A DNA stretch of 64,000 nt from Anaeromicropila populeti (GCF_900112775.1 NZ_FOYZ01000007.1:155719-219718), one strand, 5' to 3'. Counted from the first letter of the stretch, positions 16,968-26,083 are shown. Made by a program: numbers and translations. Notes: generated by a model not told the origin, from the letters alone.

Positions 16968-18092
16968 CTATTCTTGCTTTTCAGCATCAAAAAAGCGATC
17001 CAGTGCCATCAGAATTTCGTCTTCTTCCTCTTCAATCTCATCTGGTTTTGGTTCCATGTAGCCTGCTTTTAACACTGCCTTCTTTTCTGCTTCAAGATCA
17101 CTTTTTTCATTTTTTTTATCAGCTGCTTTTTTCTTACCATGACTTATTTTCTTATTGCTTTTTGTCTTAGGAAATTCCTTTTCCAAAAAACTTTTCCAAT
17201 CAAATACACCCTCAACTGATGCTATGGCCACTTCAATCATAGAATCATCTGGTTCTCTTGTAGTAAGATTTTGCAGCCATAATCCTGGCTTACTCAAAAC
17301 AGTCATAAACTTCGACTCGTTCTTTCCTGCCAGCCGTATAAATTCATATGATACGCCTGCAATTACTGGAACTAATATAATACGCATTAAAAACCTCAGC
17401 CACATCTGCTCTACTTGAATACACGTAAAAAATATAATGCTAAAAAACATAACATATAGTAAAAAGCTAGTTCCACAACGCTTATGCTGTTTAGATTGTT
17501 TTCTTACGTTTTTAACAGTCAGCTCGTAGCCCTGTTCCAGACAGTTTATTGTTTTATGCTCTGCTCCATGATACATAAACACTCTTTTTATGTCATTCAT
17601 TCTGGATATTATTACAATATATGCAATAAAGATTGTGAGCCTCATAATTCCTTCTACTACTGCCAGAAGTAATTCTGACTGAATCTGCTTTTCTAAAATG
17701 CTGGCTATAAAAAATGGAAGAATCATAAACAACCCCACTGCAAAGCAAATAGCGATTACTATGGTAATTCCCATTATAACAGCTTCCGCTTTCTCCTTAA
17801 ACACTTTCCCCAGTGCTTTGTCCAGCTTACTTTCTTTTACTTCCTCTTCTTCAAAATAGCCTGCTGACACTGTCAACGTTTTCATCCCTACTGCCATTGA
17901 CTCAATAAATGCCACAACGCCCCTTAAAATAGGCATTCCAAGAAATTTATACTTCTTTGTGGCACTAACATACTGATTCTTCTCTACTACTATTTCGTTA
18001 TTTGGTTTTCGGATAGCAACGGCATATTCATCCTTATTTTTCATCATAACGCCTTCAATTACTGCTTGTCCCCCAATGCCAGACGGTTTCAT
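16968..18092 (-). CDS. DUF1385 integral membrane protein
   Basis: 374-residue protein of the DUF1385 family (Firmicute PrmC-associated). The conserved N-terminal GIGGQAVIEGVMMK opens the sequence. There are about four to five hydrophobic segments (about residues 110-135, 140-165, 210-240), with the conserved YHGAEHKTINC and KRCGTSFLL motifs between them. The His/Cys residues suggest metal or active-site chemistry, but no activity is established that I know of. The C-terminal 70 residues are a charged Lys/Glu tail. It heads the operon with prmC and prfA, the usual neighbourhood of this family. Confidence 0.88.
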   Translation of the reverse strand: MKPSGIGGQAVIEGVMMKNKDEYAVAIRKPNNEIVVEKNQYVSATKKYKFLGMPILRGVVAFIESMAVGMKTLTVSAGYFEEEEVKESKLDKALGKVFKEKAEAVIMGITIVIAICFAVGLFMILPFFIASILEKQIQSELLLAVVEGIMRLTIFIAYIVIISRMNDIKRVFMYHGAEHKTINCLEQGYELTVKNVRKQSKQHKRCGTSFLLYVMFFSIIFFTCIQVEQMWLRFLMRIILVPVIAGVSYEFIRLAGKNESKFMTVLSKPGLWLQNLTTREPDDSMIEVAIASVEGVFDWKSFLEKEFPKTKSNKKISHGKKKAADKKNEKSDLEAEKKAVLKAGYMEPKPDEIEEEEDEILMALDRFFDAEKQE

Positions 18093-18133
18093 TTCCTCAC
18101 CACTTTCTTAACTTCTATTGTCAGATTATCTTT

Positions 18134-18162
18134 ATCTTACCAAACTTAGCCTTACATTACAA
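18134..18162 (-). promoter_or_regulatory. Promoter of the DUF1385-prmC-prfA-trkHA-trmH operon
   Basis: Minus-strand TTGTAA (18157-18162), a 17-base spacer and TAAGAT (18134-18139) stand about 40 bases before the DUF1385 start. Confidence 0.5.
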
Positions 18163-18207
18163 TAATATCTTAATTATATCGCATCCTTTTATTCTTCGCA
18201 ACAGAAC

Positions 18208-18307
18208 AAAGTGTGTGTTCCACACACTCTCGCGATTTCAATCAACTATAAGGAACACACACTTTGCCGCGCCTTGTGGGTGTGGCTGTCCTTTAGCCAC
18301 AATATTC
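18208..18307 (+). repeat. Structured dispersed repeat, copy B (candidate ncRNA body)
   Basis: Second copy of the element at 12034-12131. The arms AAAGTGTGTGTTCC (18208-18221) and GGAACACACACTTT (18252-18265) are identical to copy A, again 30 bases apart. The hairpin TGTGGCT (18281-18287) / AGCCACA (18295-18301) is conserved. Only here, CTTGTGGG (18273-18280) pairs exactly with CCCACAAG (18312-18319), enclosing that hairpin. The 348-base interval 18093-18440 therefore holds this element, its terminator and the rpmE terminator, but no protein gene. Confidence 0.8.
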
Positions 18308-18332
18308 CTTGCCCACAAGTGCGCAGCATCCT

Positions 18333-18359
18333 GCACCCTGTTTTTTAGGGTGCTTTTTT
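18333..18359 (+). terminator. Plus-strand terminator after repeat copy B
   Basis: GCACCCT (18333-18339) pairs with AGGGTGC (18347-18353) and is followed by six T (18354-18359). The T run exists only in the plus direction. No plus-strand protein gene lies upstream, so it implies a non-coding plus-strand transcript covering copy B. Confidence 0.7.
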
Positions 18360-18395
18360 ATGTAATAGGATATGCGGAGCAATTTCCTATTACAT

Positions 18396-18428
18396 AAAAA
18401 TAGGTTGAGATTTATTAACCTCAACCTA
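18396..18428 (-). terminator. rpmE terminator
   Basis: On the minus strand TAGGTTGAG (18428-18420 complement) pairs with CTCAACCTA across a ten-base loop and is followed by TTTTT. It lies 12 bases past the rpmE stop. A second hairpin (TGTAATAGGA arms, 18361-18393) follows. Confidence 0.75.
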
Positions 18429-18440
18429 CATTTAATTCGA

Positions 18441-18650
18441 CTAATTATCCTGCTTAATTCCATATCTACGATTAAATTTATCAATAGCTCCACGCGCAGC
18501 AGCAGCTTTTTGTTGACCTGTATAGAAAGGATGGCACTTAGAACAAATTTCTACGTGAATATCTTCTTTCGTTGAACCTGTAACGTATTCATTTCCACAG
18601 TTACAAATAACCTTTGCTTGATAATAATTAGGATGGATTCCTTCTCTCAT
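18441..18650 (-). CDS. rpmE: Ribosomal protein L31
   Basis: 69-residue large-subunit protein. It begins [11 protein letters not shown] at the ATG at 18650, which has AGAGGTG upstream; an upstream in-frame extension of 11 residues is not supported. Cys16 and Cys18 (CNC) and the later CSKC pair form the zinc-binding set of the C+ type, so this is the zinc-containing paralogue. The HPFYTG motif follows. The gene has its own promoter and a structured leader, and its own terminator. Confidence 0.96.
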   Translation of the reverse strand: MREGIHPNYYQAKVICNCGNEYVTGSTKEDIHVEICSKCHPFYTGQQKAAAARGAIDKFNRRYGIKQDN

Positions 18651-18672
18651 ACTTTCACCTCTTCTTATATTT

Positions 18673-18717
18673 ATCGGTTCCAACCGATCATATCATATGA
18701 TTTCTCTTGTATCATAT
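18673..18717 (-). promoter_or_regulatory. Structured 5' leader of rpmE (candidate L31 autoregulatory leader)
   Basis: The leader holds ATCGGTT-CC-AACCGAT (18673-18688), a perfect inverted repeat, and a second stem ATATGAT/ATCATAT (18695-18701 with 18711-18717). Both lie between the predicted transcription start and the start codon. L31 leaders that bind the protein are described in Firmicutes; whether this one belongs to that family is inference. Confidence 0.45.
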
Positions 18718-18730
18718 AAATAGCTTTTTA

Positions 18731-18759
18731 ATTATAGCATAGGAGAAATTTATATGCAA
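18731..18759 (-). promoter_or_regulatory. rpmE promoter
   Basis: Minus-strand TTGCAT (18754-18759), a 17-base spacer and a perfect TATAAT (18731-18736). The start of transcription is expected near 18724, giving a leader of about 75 bases. Confidence 0.8.
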
Positions 18760-18769
18760 CACCCTTTTT

Positions 18770-20371
18770 CTATATCAATTTAATTTTTTTCACCATATCA
18801 ATAAATTCATTATTATTCTTTGTTTTCACAAACAAATCTATAATTTTTTCAACCGCATCATCAGATTTCATACTATTTAATGCTTTTCGCATCAAATAAT
18901 TAGCCTCCAGTTCATTTTGGTTCAAGAGCAAATCGTCACGCCTTGTACTGGATTTTGGCAAATCAATGGCAGGAAAAATTCTTCTCTCTGATAAATTACG
19001 ATCTAGAACTAATTCCATATTTCCTGTACCCTTAAATTCCTCAAATACTACATCATCCATTCTGCTTCCTGTGTCTACCAATGCTGTTGCCAGCACAGTC
19101 AGGCTTCCACCTTCACGCATACACCGGGCAGCGCCAAAAAACTTCTTCGGCATATGAAGGGCAGCTGGATCCAAACCTCCTGACAACGTTCTTCCACTAG
19201 ACTGAACTGTCAGATTATATGCTCTTGCAAGTCTTGTTATACTATCCAGCAGAATAACCACATCCTTCTGATGCTCTACAAGACGTCTTGCTCTTTCAAT
19301 TACCATTTCAGAAACACGCTTATGATTCTCTGGAAGTTCGTCAAACGTAGAATAAATTACCTCTACATTTTTACCTTCAATAGATTCCTTCATATCTGTC
19401 ACTTCTTCTGGTCTTTCATCTATTAGTAAAATAATCAAATACATCTCTGGATGATTCGTTGTAATCGCTTTTGCTATTTGTTTCAGCAATGTGGTTTTAC
19501 CTGCCTTAGGCTGGGATACAATCATCCCTCTTTGTCCTTTTCCAATAGGGCTGATAACATCTACCATTCGAAGCCCCACACCACCGCCTGCATATTCAAG
19601 ATGTATTCTTTGATTAGGATAAATCGGCGTTAAATCTTCAAACTTTTTTCTTCTGAGAGCTTCACCAGGATGAAAACCGTTTACTGACTTCACATAAAGT
19701 AAAGCGCTGAATTTTTCATTTTGGTTTCGTATTCTTGTATTTCCCACCACAATATCACCTGTTTTCAGATTAAAGCGTCTGATTTGTGCTGGAGACACAT
19801 ACACATCATTTTCACCTGGCAGATAATTATCACAGCGTATAAATCCATATCCGTCTGGTAAAACTTCTAAAATTCCTTCTTTTGTTTCACCGCTATCTAA
19901 CTGCTCAATCTCGCTTGGCAATCCAGATGGCCTGCTATCTTCTTTTCTAAATTCATCTTTTTTAAATTCTTCTCTTCGGAAACCATCTGTTCTTTTCACA
20001 TTATCTCTCTTCGGTTCTTCCCTTTTGACCAGTTCTTCTCTTTTCACTGGTTCTTCTCTTTTGACAACCTCTCTTCTCACATCTTCTCTCTTTGCTTCTG
20101 TCACCCTGAATTTATCTTTTGGCATGTCTTGCTTTTGCCCATCAGCTTTCTCTTCTGACATGATAGTATTTTCTGTTTGTATGCTATCTTTCTTTTCAAC
20201 GTTTTGTACAGTCTGCATAGTTTCCGAAGTTTCCTTGTGTTGTCCTTCATCTAACAGCAGAAGTTTGTCTATTAATTCTTGTTTTCTCATAATACTTACA
20301 TTTTTCAAGCCATTTTCCTTAGCAATTTTTCTTAGTTCTACTAAAGAAATTCCTTCATATTTATTACTCAT
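18770..20371 (-). CDS. rho: Transcription termination factor Rho with a disordered N-terminal insertion
   Basis: Hexameric RNA-dependent ATPase that ends transcription. 533 residues against about 420 in E. coli. The N-terminal Rho_N helix bundle ([18 protein letters not shown]) is followed by about 115 residues of low-complexity Lys/Arg/Glu sequence with repeated [16 protein letters not shown] units (about 90-155). The cold-shock RNA-binding domain ([14 protein letters not shown]) comes next, and then the ATPase core with [18 protein letters not shown] (Walker A), [14 protein letters not shown] and the Q-loop/R-loop region. Length and order are normal apart from the insertion. Confidence 0.96.
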   Translation of the reverse strand: MSNKYEGISLVELRKIAKENGLKNVSIMRKQELIDKLLLLDEGQHKETSETMQTVQNVEKKDSIQTENTIMSEEKADGQKQDMPKDKFRVTEAKREDVRREVVKREEPVKREELVKREEPKRDNVKRTDGFRREEFKKDEFRKEDSRPSGLPSEIEQLDSGETKEGILEVLPDGYGFIRCDNYLPGENDVYVSPAQIRRFNLKTGDIVVGNTRIRNQNEKFSALLYVKSVNGFHPGEALRRKKFEDLTPIYPNQRIHLEYAGGGVGLRMVDVISPIGKGQRGMIVSQPKAGKTTLLKQIAKAITTNHPEMYLIILLIDERPEEVTDMKESIEGKNVEVIYSTFDELPENHKRVSEMVIERARRLVEHQKDVVILLDSITRLARAYNLTVQSSGRTLSGGLDPAALHMPKKFFGAARCMREGGSLTVLATALVDTGSRMDDVVFEEFKGTGNMELVLDRNLSERRIFPAIDLPKSSTRRDDLLLNQNELEANYLMRKALNSMKSDDAVEKIIDLFVKTKNNNEFIDMVKKIKLI

Positions 20372-20455
20372 AAATTTAACTCCTTCTTTATGGATACTAT
20401 TGACAGATTTGTTTCAGAGCAAAGATGTTAAAAAGATACAATTATGTACACCATA

Positions 20456-20532
20456 ATTATACACTACAAATTCCATACTGAAAAGCCTCTCTTTCAAATT
20501 TTCTTGATTTACACAAATTGTAGTGTTATTAT
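20456..20532. promoter_or_regulatory. Divergent rho / malic enzyme promoters with a mirrored 9-base box
   Basis: Plus strand: TTGATT (20504-20509), 17 bases, TATTAT (20527-20532) for the malic enzyme. Minus strand: TATAAT (20461-20456) for rho with a poor -35. The 9-mer TTGTAGTGT directly precedes the plus -10 (20518-20526), and its reverse complement ACACTACAA (20461-20469) occupies the same place at the minus -10. One regulator could see both. Confidence 0.55.
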
Positions 20533-20580
20533 TAAGCATAGCTATTACAATATTCCAAATACTAGCACAGGAGGATTACT

Positions 20581-21729
20581 ATGATAAACGAAAAAGCACT
20601 TGCATTACATGAAAAATGGAACGGAAAACTAGAAACAGTTCCAAAATGTACCGTTAAATCTCGTGAAGATTTAGCTTTAGCATATACTCCAGGTGTTGCT
20701 GAGCCATGTAAGGTGATTGCAAATGAACCAGAAGCTGCTTTTAAATACACGATAAAATCAAATACTGTAGCAGTCATTTCTGATGGAAGTGCCGTTTTAG
20801 GACTTGGTAATATCGGTCCATATGCTGCTATGCCTGTTATGGAGGGCAAAGCCGTCCTATTTAAAGAATTTGGCGGTGTTAACGCATTTCCCATTTGTCT
20901 TGATACTCAAGATACAGAAGAAATTATTAAAACAATAGTAAACATAGCTCCAGCATTTGGCGGAATTAACTTAGAAGATATTTCTGCTCCCAGATGTTTT
21001 GAAGTTGAAGAACGACTTAAGAAGCTTTTAGACATCCCTGTTTTCCATGATGACCAACACGGTACTGCAATTGTTGTATTGGCTGGTACTATAAACGCTC
21101 TTAAGGTTGTTAATAAAACAAAGGAAGACTGCTCGGTGGTTGTTAATGGAGCAGGCTCTGCTGGAATTGCCATTACAAAACTACTTTTAACCTATGGTTT
21201 TAAAAACATTACAATGTGTGACAAAGTTGGTATCCTTTCCAAGGATACACCAAATCTTAACTGGATGCAAGAGGATATGATGAAAGTCACAAATTTATCT
21301 AATAAAACTGGTTTATTAAAGGATGCATTAGCAGGTGCTGATATATTTGTCGGTGTATCTGCACCAGGTATTGTGACAGAAGATATGGTAAAATCCATGA
21401 ACAAAGATGCCATTATTTTTGCAATGGCCAATCCTGTTCCTGAAATCATGCCAGAATTAGCAAGAGCAGCTGGTGCAAAGGTTGTTGGTACTGGTCGTTC
21501 TGATTTTCCAAACCAGGTAAATAATGTGGTTGCCTTTCCTGGTATCTTCAAGGGTGCACTGGAGGGACGAGCAAAACAAATTACTGAAGACATGAAACTT
21601 GCTGCTGCTCTTGCAATTGCAGGTTTGGTACCAGAAAACGAACTTAGTGAAAATAACATTCTCCCAGAAGCATTTGACCCAAGAGTTGCTGATGTAGTAA
21701 GCCAGGCCGTAAAGGAACATATTAAATGA
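20581..21729 (+). CDS. NAD(P)-dependent malic enzyme
   Basis: Oxidative decarboxylation of malate to pyruvate, supplying NAD(P)H. 382 residues, the short bacterial form without a phosphotransacetylase domain. Signatures are YTPGVAEPCK near residue 33, VFHDDQHGTAIV (metal and malate site) near 155, and VVNGAGSAGIAI (nucleotide site) near 188. A GGAGG ribosome site precedes the ATG. Its stop overlaps the start of the radical SAM gene (ATGA at 21726-21729). Cofactor preference cannot be read reliably. Confidence 0.95.
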   Translation: MINEKALALHEKWNGKLETVPKCTVKSREDLALAYTPGVAEPCKVIANEPEAAFKYTIKSNTVAVISDGSAVLGLGNIGPYAAMPVMEGKAVLFKEFGGVNAFPICLDTQDTEEIIKTIVNIAPAFGGINLEDISAPRCFEVEERLKKLLDIPVFHDDQHGTAIVVLAGTINALKVVNKTKEDCSVVVNGAGSAGIAITKLLLTYGFKNITMCDKVGILSKDTPNLNWMQEDMMKVTNLSNKTGLLKDALAGADIFVGVSAPGIVTEDMVKSMNKDAIIFAMANPVPEIMPELARAAGAKVVGTGRSDFPNQVNNVVAFPGIFKGALEGRAKQITEDMKLAAALAIAGLVPENELSENNILPEAFDPRVADVVSQAVKEHIK

Positions 21730-22661
21730 TTTTTTGGGATGAAAAACGCTATTACTCACTAGATTACTTTTTAAAACATAAATACGGCGAGAAAATATAT
21801 AAAATTTCATTAAATTGTAATATGGGCTGCCCAAACCGGGATGGAACCGTCGGAACTGGCGGCTGTATCTTTTGCAGCAGCGGTGGTTCTGGAGATTTTG
21901 CTGGCCCTGACACTGTTTCTGTATCTGCTCAGATTGAACATGCTGTTTGCAGAATCCAGTCCTCTCAGACCGGAAAATACGCAGGAACTAAATATATCGC
22001 TTATTTTCAGGCCTATACCAATACCTACGCACCCATTTCCTACCTGCGACAAGTTTTTATGGAAGCTATTATGTATCCATTTATTGTAGGACTCTCTATT
22101 TCTACTCGCCCTGACTGTCTTGAGGACGAGGTTTTAGTTCTCTTAGAGGAACTTAATAGAATAAAGCCTGTCTGGGTAGAACTAGGTCTACAGACTTCAC
22201 ATGAGATAACTGCTGCATTTATACGCCGCGGTTATCCTCGGTCTGTTTTTGAAGAAGCTGTTTTAAAGCTTTCTCAACGAAAAATCGATACGATAGTTCA
22301 TGTGATTCTTGGTCTTCCTAATGAGACCAAAGAAGACATGCTTAGAACGATACAATATATTGGTTCCTTTCCTGTACAGGGTATAAAACTTCAGCTTTTA
22401 CATGTACTAAAGGGTACTGACTTAGCAAAACATATAGACGATTTTCATATTCTGACAATGGATGAGTACGTTGACTTAGTAATTTGTTCCTTAGAGCTGC
22501 TTCCAGAAAATATAGTCATTCACAGGCTGACAGGTGATGGACCAAAGGATTTATTATTAGCACCTCTTTGGAGCCAGCGCAAGCACAAAGTACTAAATAC
22601 CATTCATCAGCAGATGAAAATTCGTGAAACCTGGCAGGGACGTTTGTATTCTCAACCTTAG
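21726..22661 (+). CDS. TIGR01212-family radical SAM protein (YhcC/YtqA-like)
   Basis: 311-residue radical SAM enzyme. The cluster cysteines are in SLNCNMGCPNRDGT and GGCIFCSSGG (residues 30-55), the extended spacing typical of the YhcC/TIGR01212 group rather than plain CxxxCxxC. The remainder shows the TIM-barrel pattern: LSISTRPDCL, VWVELGLQT and HVILGLPNET. I know of no settled substrate for this group. The four-base overlap with the malic enzyme gene suggests translational coupling, not a shared pathway. Confidence 0.9.
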   Translation: MIFWDEKRYYSLDYFLKHKYGEKIYKISLNCNMGCPNRDGTVGTGGCIFCSSGGSGDFAGPDTVSVSAQIEHAVCRIQSSQTGKYAGTKYIAYFQAYTNTYAPISYLRQVFMEAIMYPFIVGLSISTRPDCLEDEVLVLLEELNRIKPVWVELGLQTSHEITAAFIRRGYPRSVFEEAVLKLSQRKIDTIVHVILGLPNETKEDMLRTIQYIGSFPVQGIKLQLLHVLKGTDLAKHIDDFHILTMDEYVDLVICSLELLPENIVIHRLTGDGPKDLLLAPLWSQRKHKVLNTIHQQMKIRETWQGRLYSQP

Positions 22662-22676
22662 AAAGGATGAAACGAT

Positions 22677-23207
22677 TTGCAATCTGATTCACTGACACTA
22701 TATAAATTAATTATTCTTTATATTTTAAATAAAGTGGATTTTCCACTTACCAATGCTCAGATAACGAATTTTATTTTGGATAGGGAATACACAAATTATT
22801 TTACTTTGCAGCAGGCAATTTCTGAAATTAAAGATGCTGAGTTAATTATTTCTGAAACAATCCGCAATAGCTCTTATTTTAAAATTACAGATGCTGGCCG
22901 GGAAACACTTCATTTTTTTGAAGCTGATATTGCAGAAGGAATTAAATCTGACATTAATTCTTATTTAAAGGAGAATAAATATCATCTACGGCAAGAGGTC
23001 TCTATTCTTGCTGACTATTATGAAGATAAAAAAAATGAATTTTTAACCCGTTGTTTTGTAAGAGAACAAGGTAGCAAAATTGTTGAGATCAGCTTAAATG
23101 TTTCAACAGAGGAGGAAGCTTCTAAAATTTGTGACAACTGGAAAAAGAAAAGCCAGGAAATATATGCTTTTTTAATAAAAACATTATTGTTAGATGAAAA
23201 TCAATGA
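22677..23207 (+). CDS. DUF4364 family winged-helix protein
   Basis: 176-residue DUF4364 protein, common in Clostridia. The N-terminal third (LTLYKLIILYILNKVDFPLT, then AQITNFILDREYTNYFTLQQ) is a PadR/winged-helix-like DNA-binding fold, and the C-terminal half is an alpha/beta domain. The start is TTG at 22677, with AAGGATG well placed and no suitable ATG nearby. It follows the radical SAM gene by 15 bases and ends the operon at a strong terminator. A role as transcription regulator is family-level inference. Confidence 0.85.
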   Translation: MQSDSLTLYKLIILYILNKVDFPLTNAQITNFILDREYTNYFTLQQAISEIKDAELIISETIRNSSYFKITDAGRETLHFFEADIAEGIKSDINSYLKENKYHLRQEVSILADYYEDKKNEFLTRCFVREQGSKIVEISLNVSTEEEASKICDNWKKKSQEIYAFLIKTLLLDENQ

Positions 23208-23213
23208 CCGATC

Positions 23214-23257
23214 AAAAAAGCTTTCCCAGATTCCTATTTTCTGTGGAAAGCTTTTTA
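23214..23257. terminator. Bidirectional terminator between convergent operons
   Basis: AAAAAGCTTTCCCAGA (23215-23230) pairs with TCTGTGGAAAGCTTTTT (23240-23256) with one mismatch. T runs exist in both directions, ending the malic enzyme operon (plus) and the sugar transporter operon (minus). Confidence 0.85.
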
Positions 23258-23281
23258 TATATTCTGTTCTATTATTTTAAA

Positions 23282-24436
23282 TCAGGCTCTGCTTTTCTTT
23301 TTTGAAAGAACATCAAAGGTTACTGCTGCCAGTAAAACAACACCTTTAATTACTTTTTGAAGGTTATTATCAATTCCCATGATAGACATACCGTTATTAA
23401 TAACACCCATGAAAATTGCTCCAATAACAACTCCGCCAACACTACCAACGCCACCATATGCCGATGCTCCGCCAATATAACAGGCTCCGATAGCATCCAT
23501 TTCATAGTTTGTTCCTGCCGTTGGAGCCGCAGAATTAAAGCGGGCAACGCAAATCAATGCTGCAACTGCACTTAAAAACGCCATGTTTACATATGCTAGA
23601 AATAATACCTTATTTGTATTAATACCACTTAATTTTGATGCTTTTTCATTTCCACCCATTGCATATAAATAACGTCCTGGAACTGTCTTTGTAGTAAAAT
23701 ATCCATATATCACCACAATAATGGACAGTAAAATTAAAATAGTAGGAATTCCTTTATGATTTGATAAGGAAAAAGCTAATGCCATTATCACAATGGTGAT
23801 AATAATTATTTTGGTAAGTGCTGCAATTCCTGACTCTGTTGCATATCCCTTTTTTATATTTTTAGCTCTTGAAATTAATTGAATGGCAATATAAATAACA
23901 CTTACTACAATACCTAATACAATGCTTAACACATTGACTGAACCACCAAAAATGTCTGGAATAAAACTGTTAAACAGATTTAGATAGCTATTAGGAAATG
24001 GAGATACAGTAAGTCCTCCCAAAATCATTAAAGCCACACCACGCCATAGCAGCATACCTGCTAATGTTACGATGAATGCCGGAATACGTAAGTAAGCAAT
24101 CCAAAAGCCCTGTACTGCTCCAATCAAGATCCCAACTGCCAGACAAATAATGATTGCCGCCCACATATTCATGCCTTTGTTTACAATTAAAGTACCTGCC
24201 AGTGCACCAATCAGTGCAACCACTGATCCTACGGATAAATCGATGTTACCTCCTGTCAGGATACACATAAGCATACCAACCGCTAACACAACAACATATC
24301 CATTTTGCGATATTAAATTAGTTACATTTTGTGGAACAAGTAAGGTTCCACCTGTTTGTATTGCAAAAAACAAGGTTACTACAATAAGTGCAATAATCAT
24401 TGTATTTTTTTTCATTAATTCTTTTGCTCTATCCAT
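23282..24436 (-). CDS. mmsB: Monosaccharide ABC transporter permease (GguB/MmsB type)
   Basis: Membrane component of a CUT2 sugar importer, 384 residues with about ten hydrophobic segments. Recognisable features are GNIDLSVGSVVALIGALAG near residue 65 (the BPD_transp_2 signature), TKTVPGRYLYAMGGNEKAS, and ASAYGGVGSVGGVVIGA. The length is larger than RbsC (about 320) and fits the GguB/XylH group. The ATG at 24436 follows the ATPase stop with no gap. It is last in the binding protein-ATPase-permease operon. Substrate could be xylose, arabinose, galactose, glucose or fucose; sequence alone does not tell. Confidence 0.93.
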   Translation of the reverse strand: MDRAKELMKKNTMIIALIVVTLFFAIQTGGTLLVPQNVTNLISQNGYVVVLAVGMLMCILTGGNIDLSVGSVVALIGALAGTLIVNKGMNMWAAIIICLAVGILIGAVQGFWIAYLRIPAFIVTLAGMLLWRGVALMILGGLTVSPFPNSYLNLFNSFIPDIFGGSVNVLSIVLGIVVSVIYIAIQLISRAKNIKKGYATESGIAALTKIIIITIVIMALAFSLSNHKGIPTILILLSIIVVIYGYFTTKTVPGRYLYAMGGNEKASKLSGINTNKVLFLAYVNMAFLSAVAALICVARFNSAAPTAGTNYEMDAIGACYIGGASAYGGVGSVGGVVIGAIFMGVINNGMSIMGIDNNLQKVIKGVVLLAAVTFDVLSKKKSRA

Positions 24437-24438
24437 AC

Positions 24439-25977
24439 CTATACCCCTTTACTAGAATTTAATATTTGTCCCATAATAAGCTCCTGTGTTGCTTCCTCTT
24501 TCATTACCTCTCCTACTATCCTGCCTTCATTCATAACGTAAATCCGATCAGACATACCTAATAGTTCTGGTAACTCAGACGAAATCATTAATATGGTTTT
24601 TCCTTCTGCCGCCAACTGATTAATAATGCAATAAATCTCATATTTAGCACCTACATCAATTCCGCGGGTTGGTTCATCTAGAATTAATACATCTGGATCT
24701 GCAAACATCCATTTGCTTAACAGAACTTTCTGCTGGTTTCCACCACTAAGATTGCCCACTGGCTGTTCTAGGGAAGTACATTTGGTTCTTAATTTATCAA
24801 TAAACAGATTTGATGCACCTACTTCAAGATTTTTATCAATAATTCCGTGAGTACTCACCTTATCCATTTTTGCCAGAGTAGTATTGATACGAATTGGATT
24901 AGATAAAATCAATCCATCTCCCTTCCGGTCTTCTGTCACGTAAGCCAGTTTATTGTCTATAGCCTGCCGGGAGCTGTTCAAATTAACCTCTTTTCCATTT
25001 AATAATAACGTTCCAGAAATATTGGTTCCGTAACTTTTTCCAAAAATACTAAGTGCTAACTCTGTGCGCCCTGCACCCATTAATCCAGCAATCCCTACCA
25101 CTTCACCTCTTCGAATTTGTATGGATACATTGTCTACCACTTTGCGGCTGGTATCTAGCGGATGGTAAACATTCCAGTTTTTCACTTCCAAGCTGATATC
25201 GCCCGGTTTAATGTCCGTTCTCTTTGGAAAACGGTCCGTCATTGTTCTTCCAACCATCCCCTGAATAATGCGTTCCTCACTAAAGCTGTCCCTGCTTTTA
25301 TCCAACGTTTCAATGGTAGAACCATCTCGTATAACGGTAATCTTATCTGCCACATACGAAATTTCATTTAATTTGTGTGAAATAATAATCGACGTAACAC
25401 CTTTTCTTTTAAATTCCAACAGTAATTCCAGAAGCTTCTGTGAGTCAGCTTCATTTAGTGAAGCTGTGGGCTCATCTAGAATAAGAAGTTTTACATTTTT
25501 AGCAAGTGCCTTTGCAATTTCTACTAATTGCTGTTTTCCTACTCCAATATCTTTAATTAATGTTTTCGATGACTCATTCAGCCCAACCGTCTGTAGCAGC
25601 TCATTTGCCCTTGAGTAAGTAGTTTCCCAATCAATTTTAAATGTCTTTCCACGTTCATTTCCAAGAAAAATATTCTCTCCAATTGTCATATATGGTATTA
25701 ATGCTAACTCCTGGTGGATAATTACAATTCCTTTTTCTTCACTATCCTTAATTACGTTAAATTTACATTCTTCACCACGATACAGAATCTGTCCTTCGTA
25801 ACTGCCATATGGATATACCCCGCTTAATACATTCATTAGTGTTGATTTACCAGCTCCGTTTTCACCAACTAATGCATGGATTTCTCCCTCTTCGACCTTT
25901 AAGTTTACGTTGTCTAAGGCCTTCACTCCGGGGAAGCATTTGGTTATGTTTTTCATTTCTAACAATATTTCAGCCAA
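24439..25977 (-). CDS. mmsA: Monosaccharide ABC transporter ATPase (GguA/MmsA type, two domains)
   Basis: 512-residue double ATPase of CUT2 sugar importers. The N-terminal domain has Walker [10 protein letters not shown] (about residue 38), a signature-like [15 protein letters not shown] and Walker [12 protein letters not shown]. The C-terminal domain has a degenerate Walker A region ([10 protein letters not shown]), signature [14 protein letters not shown] and [14 protein letters not shown]. This asymmetry is normal for the RbsA/GguA family. An upstream stem-loop separates it from the binding-protein gene, which would allow more binding protein than ATPase to be made. Confidence 0.95.
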   Translation of the reverse strand: MAEILLEMKNITKCFPGVKALDNVNLKVEEGEIHALVGENGAGKSTLMNVLSGVYPYGSYEGQILYRGEECKFNVIKDSEEKGIVIIHQELALIPYMTIGENIFLGNERGKTFKIDWETTYSRANELLQTVGLNESSKTLIKDIGVGKQQLVEIAKALAKNVKLLILDEPTASLNEADSQKLLELLLEFKRKGVTSIIISHKLNEISYVADKITVIRDGSTIETLDKSRDSFSEERIIQGMVGRTMTDRFPKRTDIKPGDISLEVKNWNVYHPLDTSRKVVDNVSIQIRRGEVVGIAGLMGAGRTELALSIFGKSYGTNISGTLLLNGKEVNLNSSRQAIDNKLAYVTEDRKGDGLILSNPIRINTTLAKMDKVSTHGIIDKNLEVGASNLFIDKLRTKCTSLEQPVGNLSGGNQQKVLLSKWMFADPDVLILDEPTRGIDVGAKYEIYCIINQLAAEGKTILMISSELPELLGMSDRIYVMNEGRIVGEVMKEEATQELIMGQILNSSKGV

Positions 25978-26035
25978 GAAAATCCCTCCTCGATCCCCCC
26001 AAGAAACATACTTGGAGAATTTCTTTGTGACGATA

Positions 26036-26069
26036 CGGGTGGTGCAGTTTTATTTTTCTGCAACACCCG
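26036..26069 (-). promoter_or_regulatory. Intercistronic stem-loop between binding protein and ATPase genes
   Basis: Minus-strand CGGGTGTTGCAG pairs with CTGCACCACCCG with one mismatch and a ten-base loop. There is no T run after it, so it is more likely an mRNA-stabilising or partial-attenuation hairpin than a full terminator. Confidence 0.6.
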
Positions 26070-26083
26070 CTTTTTATAGTTAA

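Noticed and set aside
12034..18307. Repeat pair as terminal inverted repeats of a transposon
   Set aside because: The two copies are direct, not inverted, and the genes between are housekeeping; no transposase or target-site duplication is seen.
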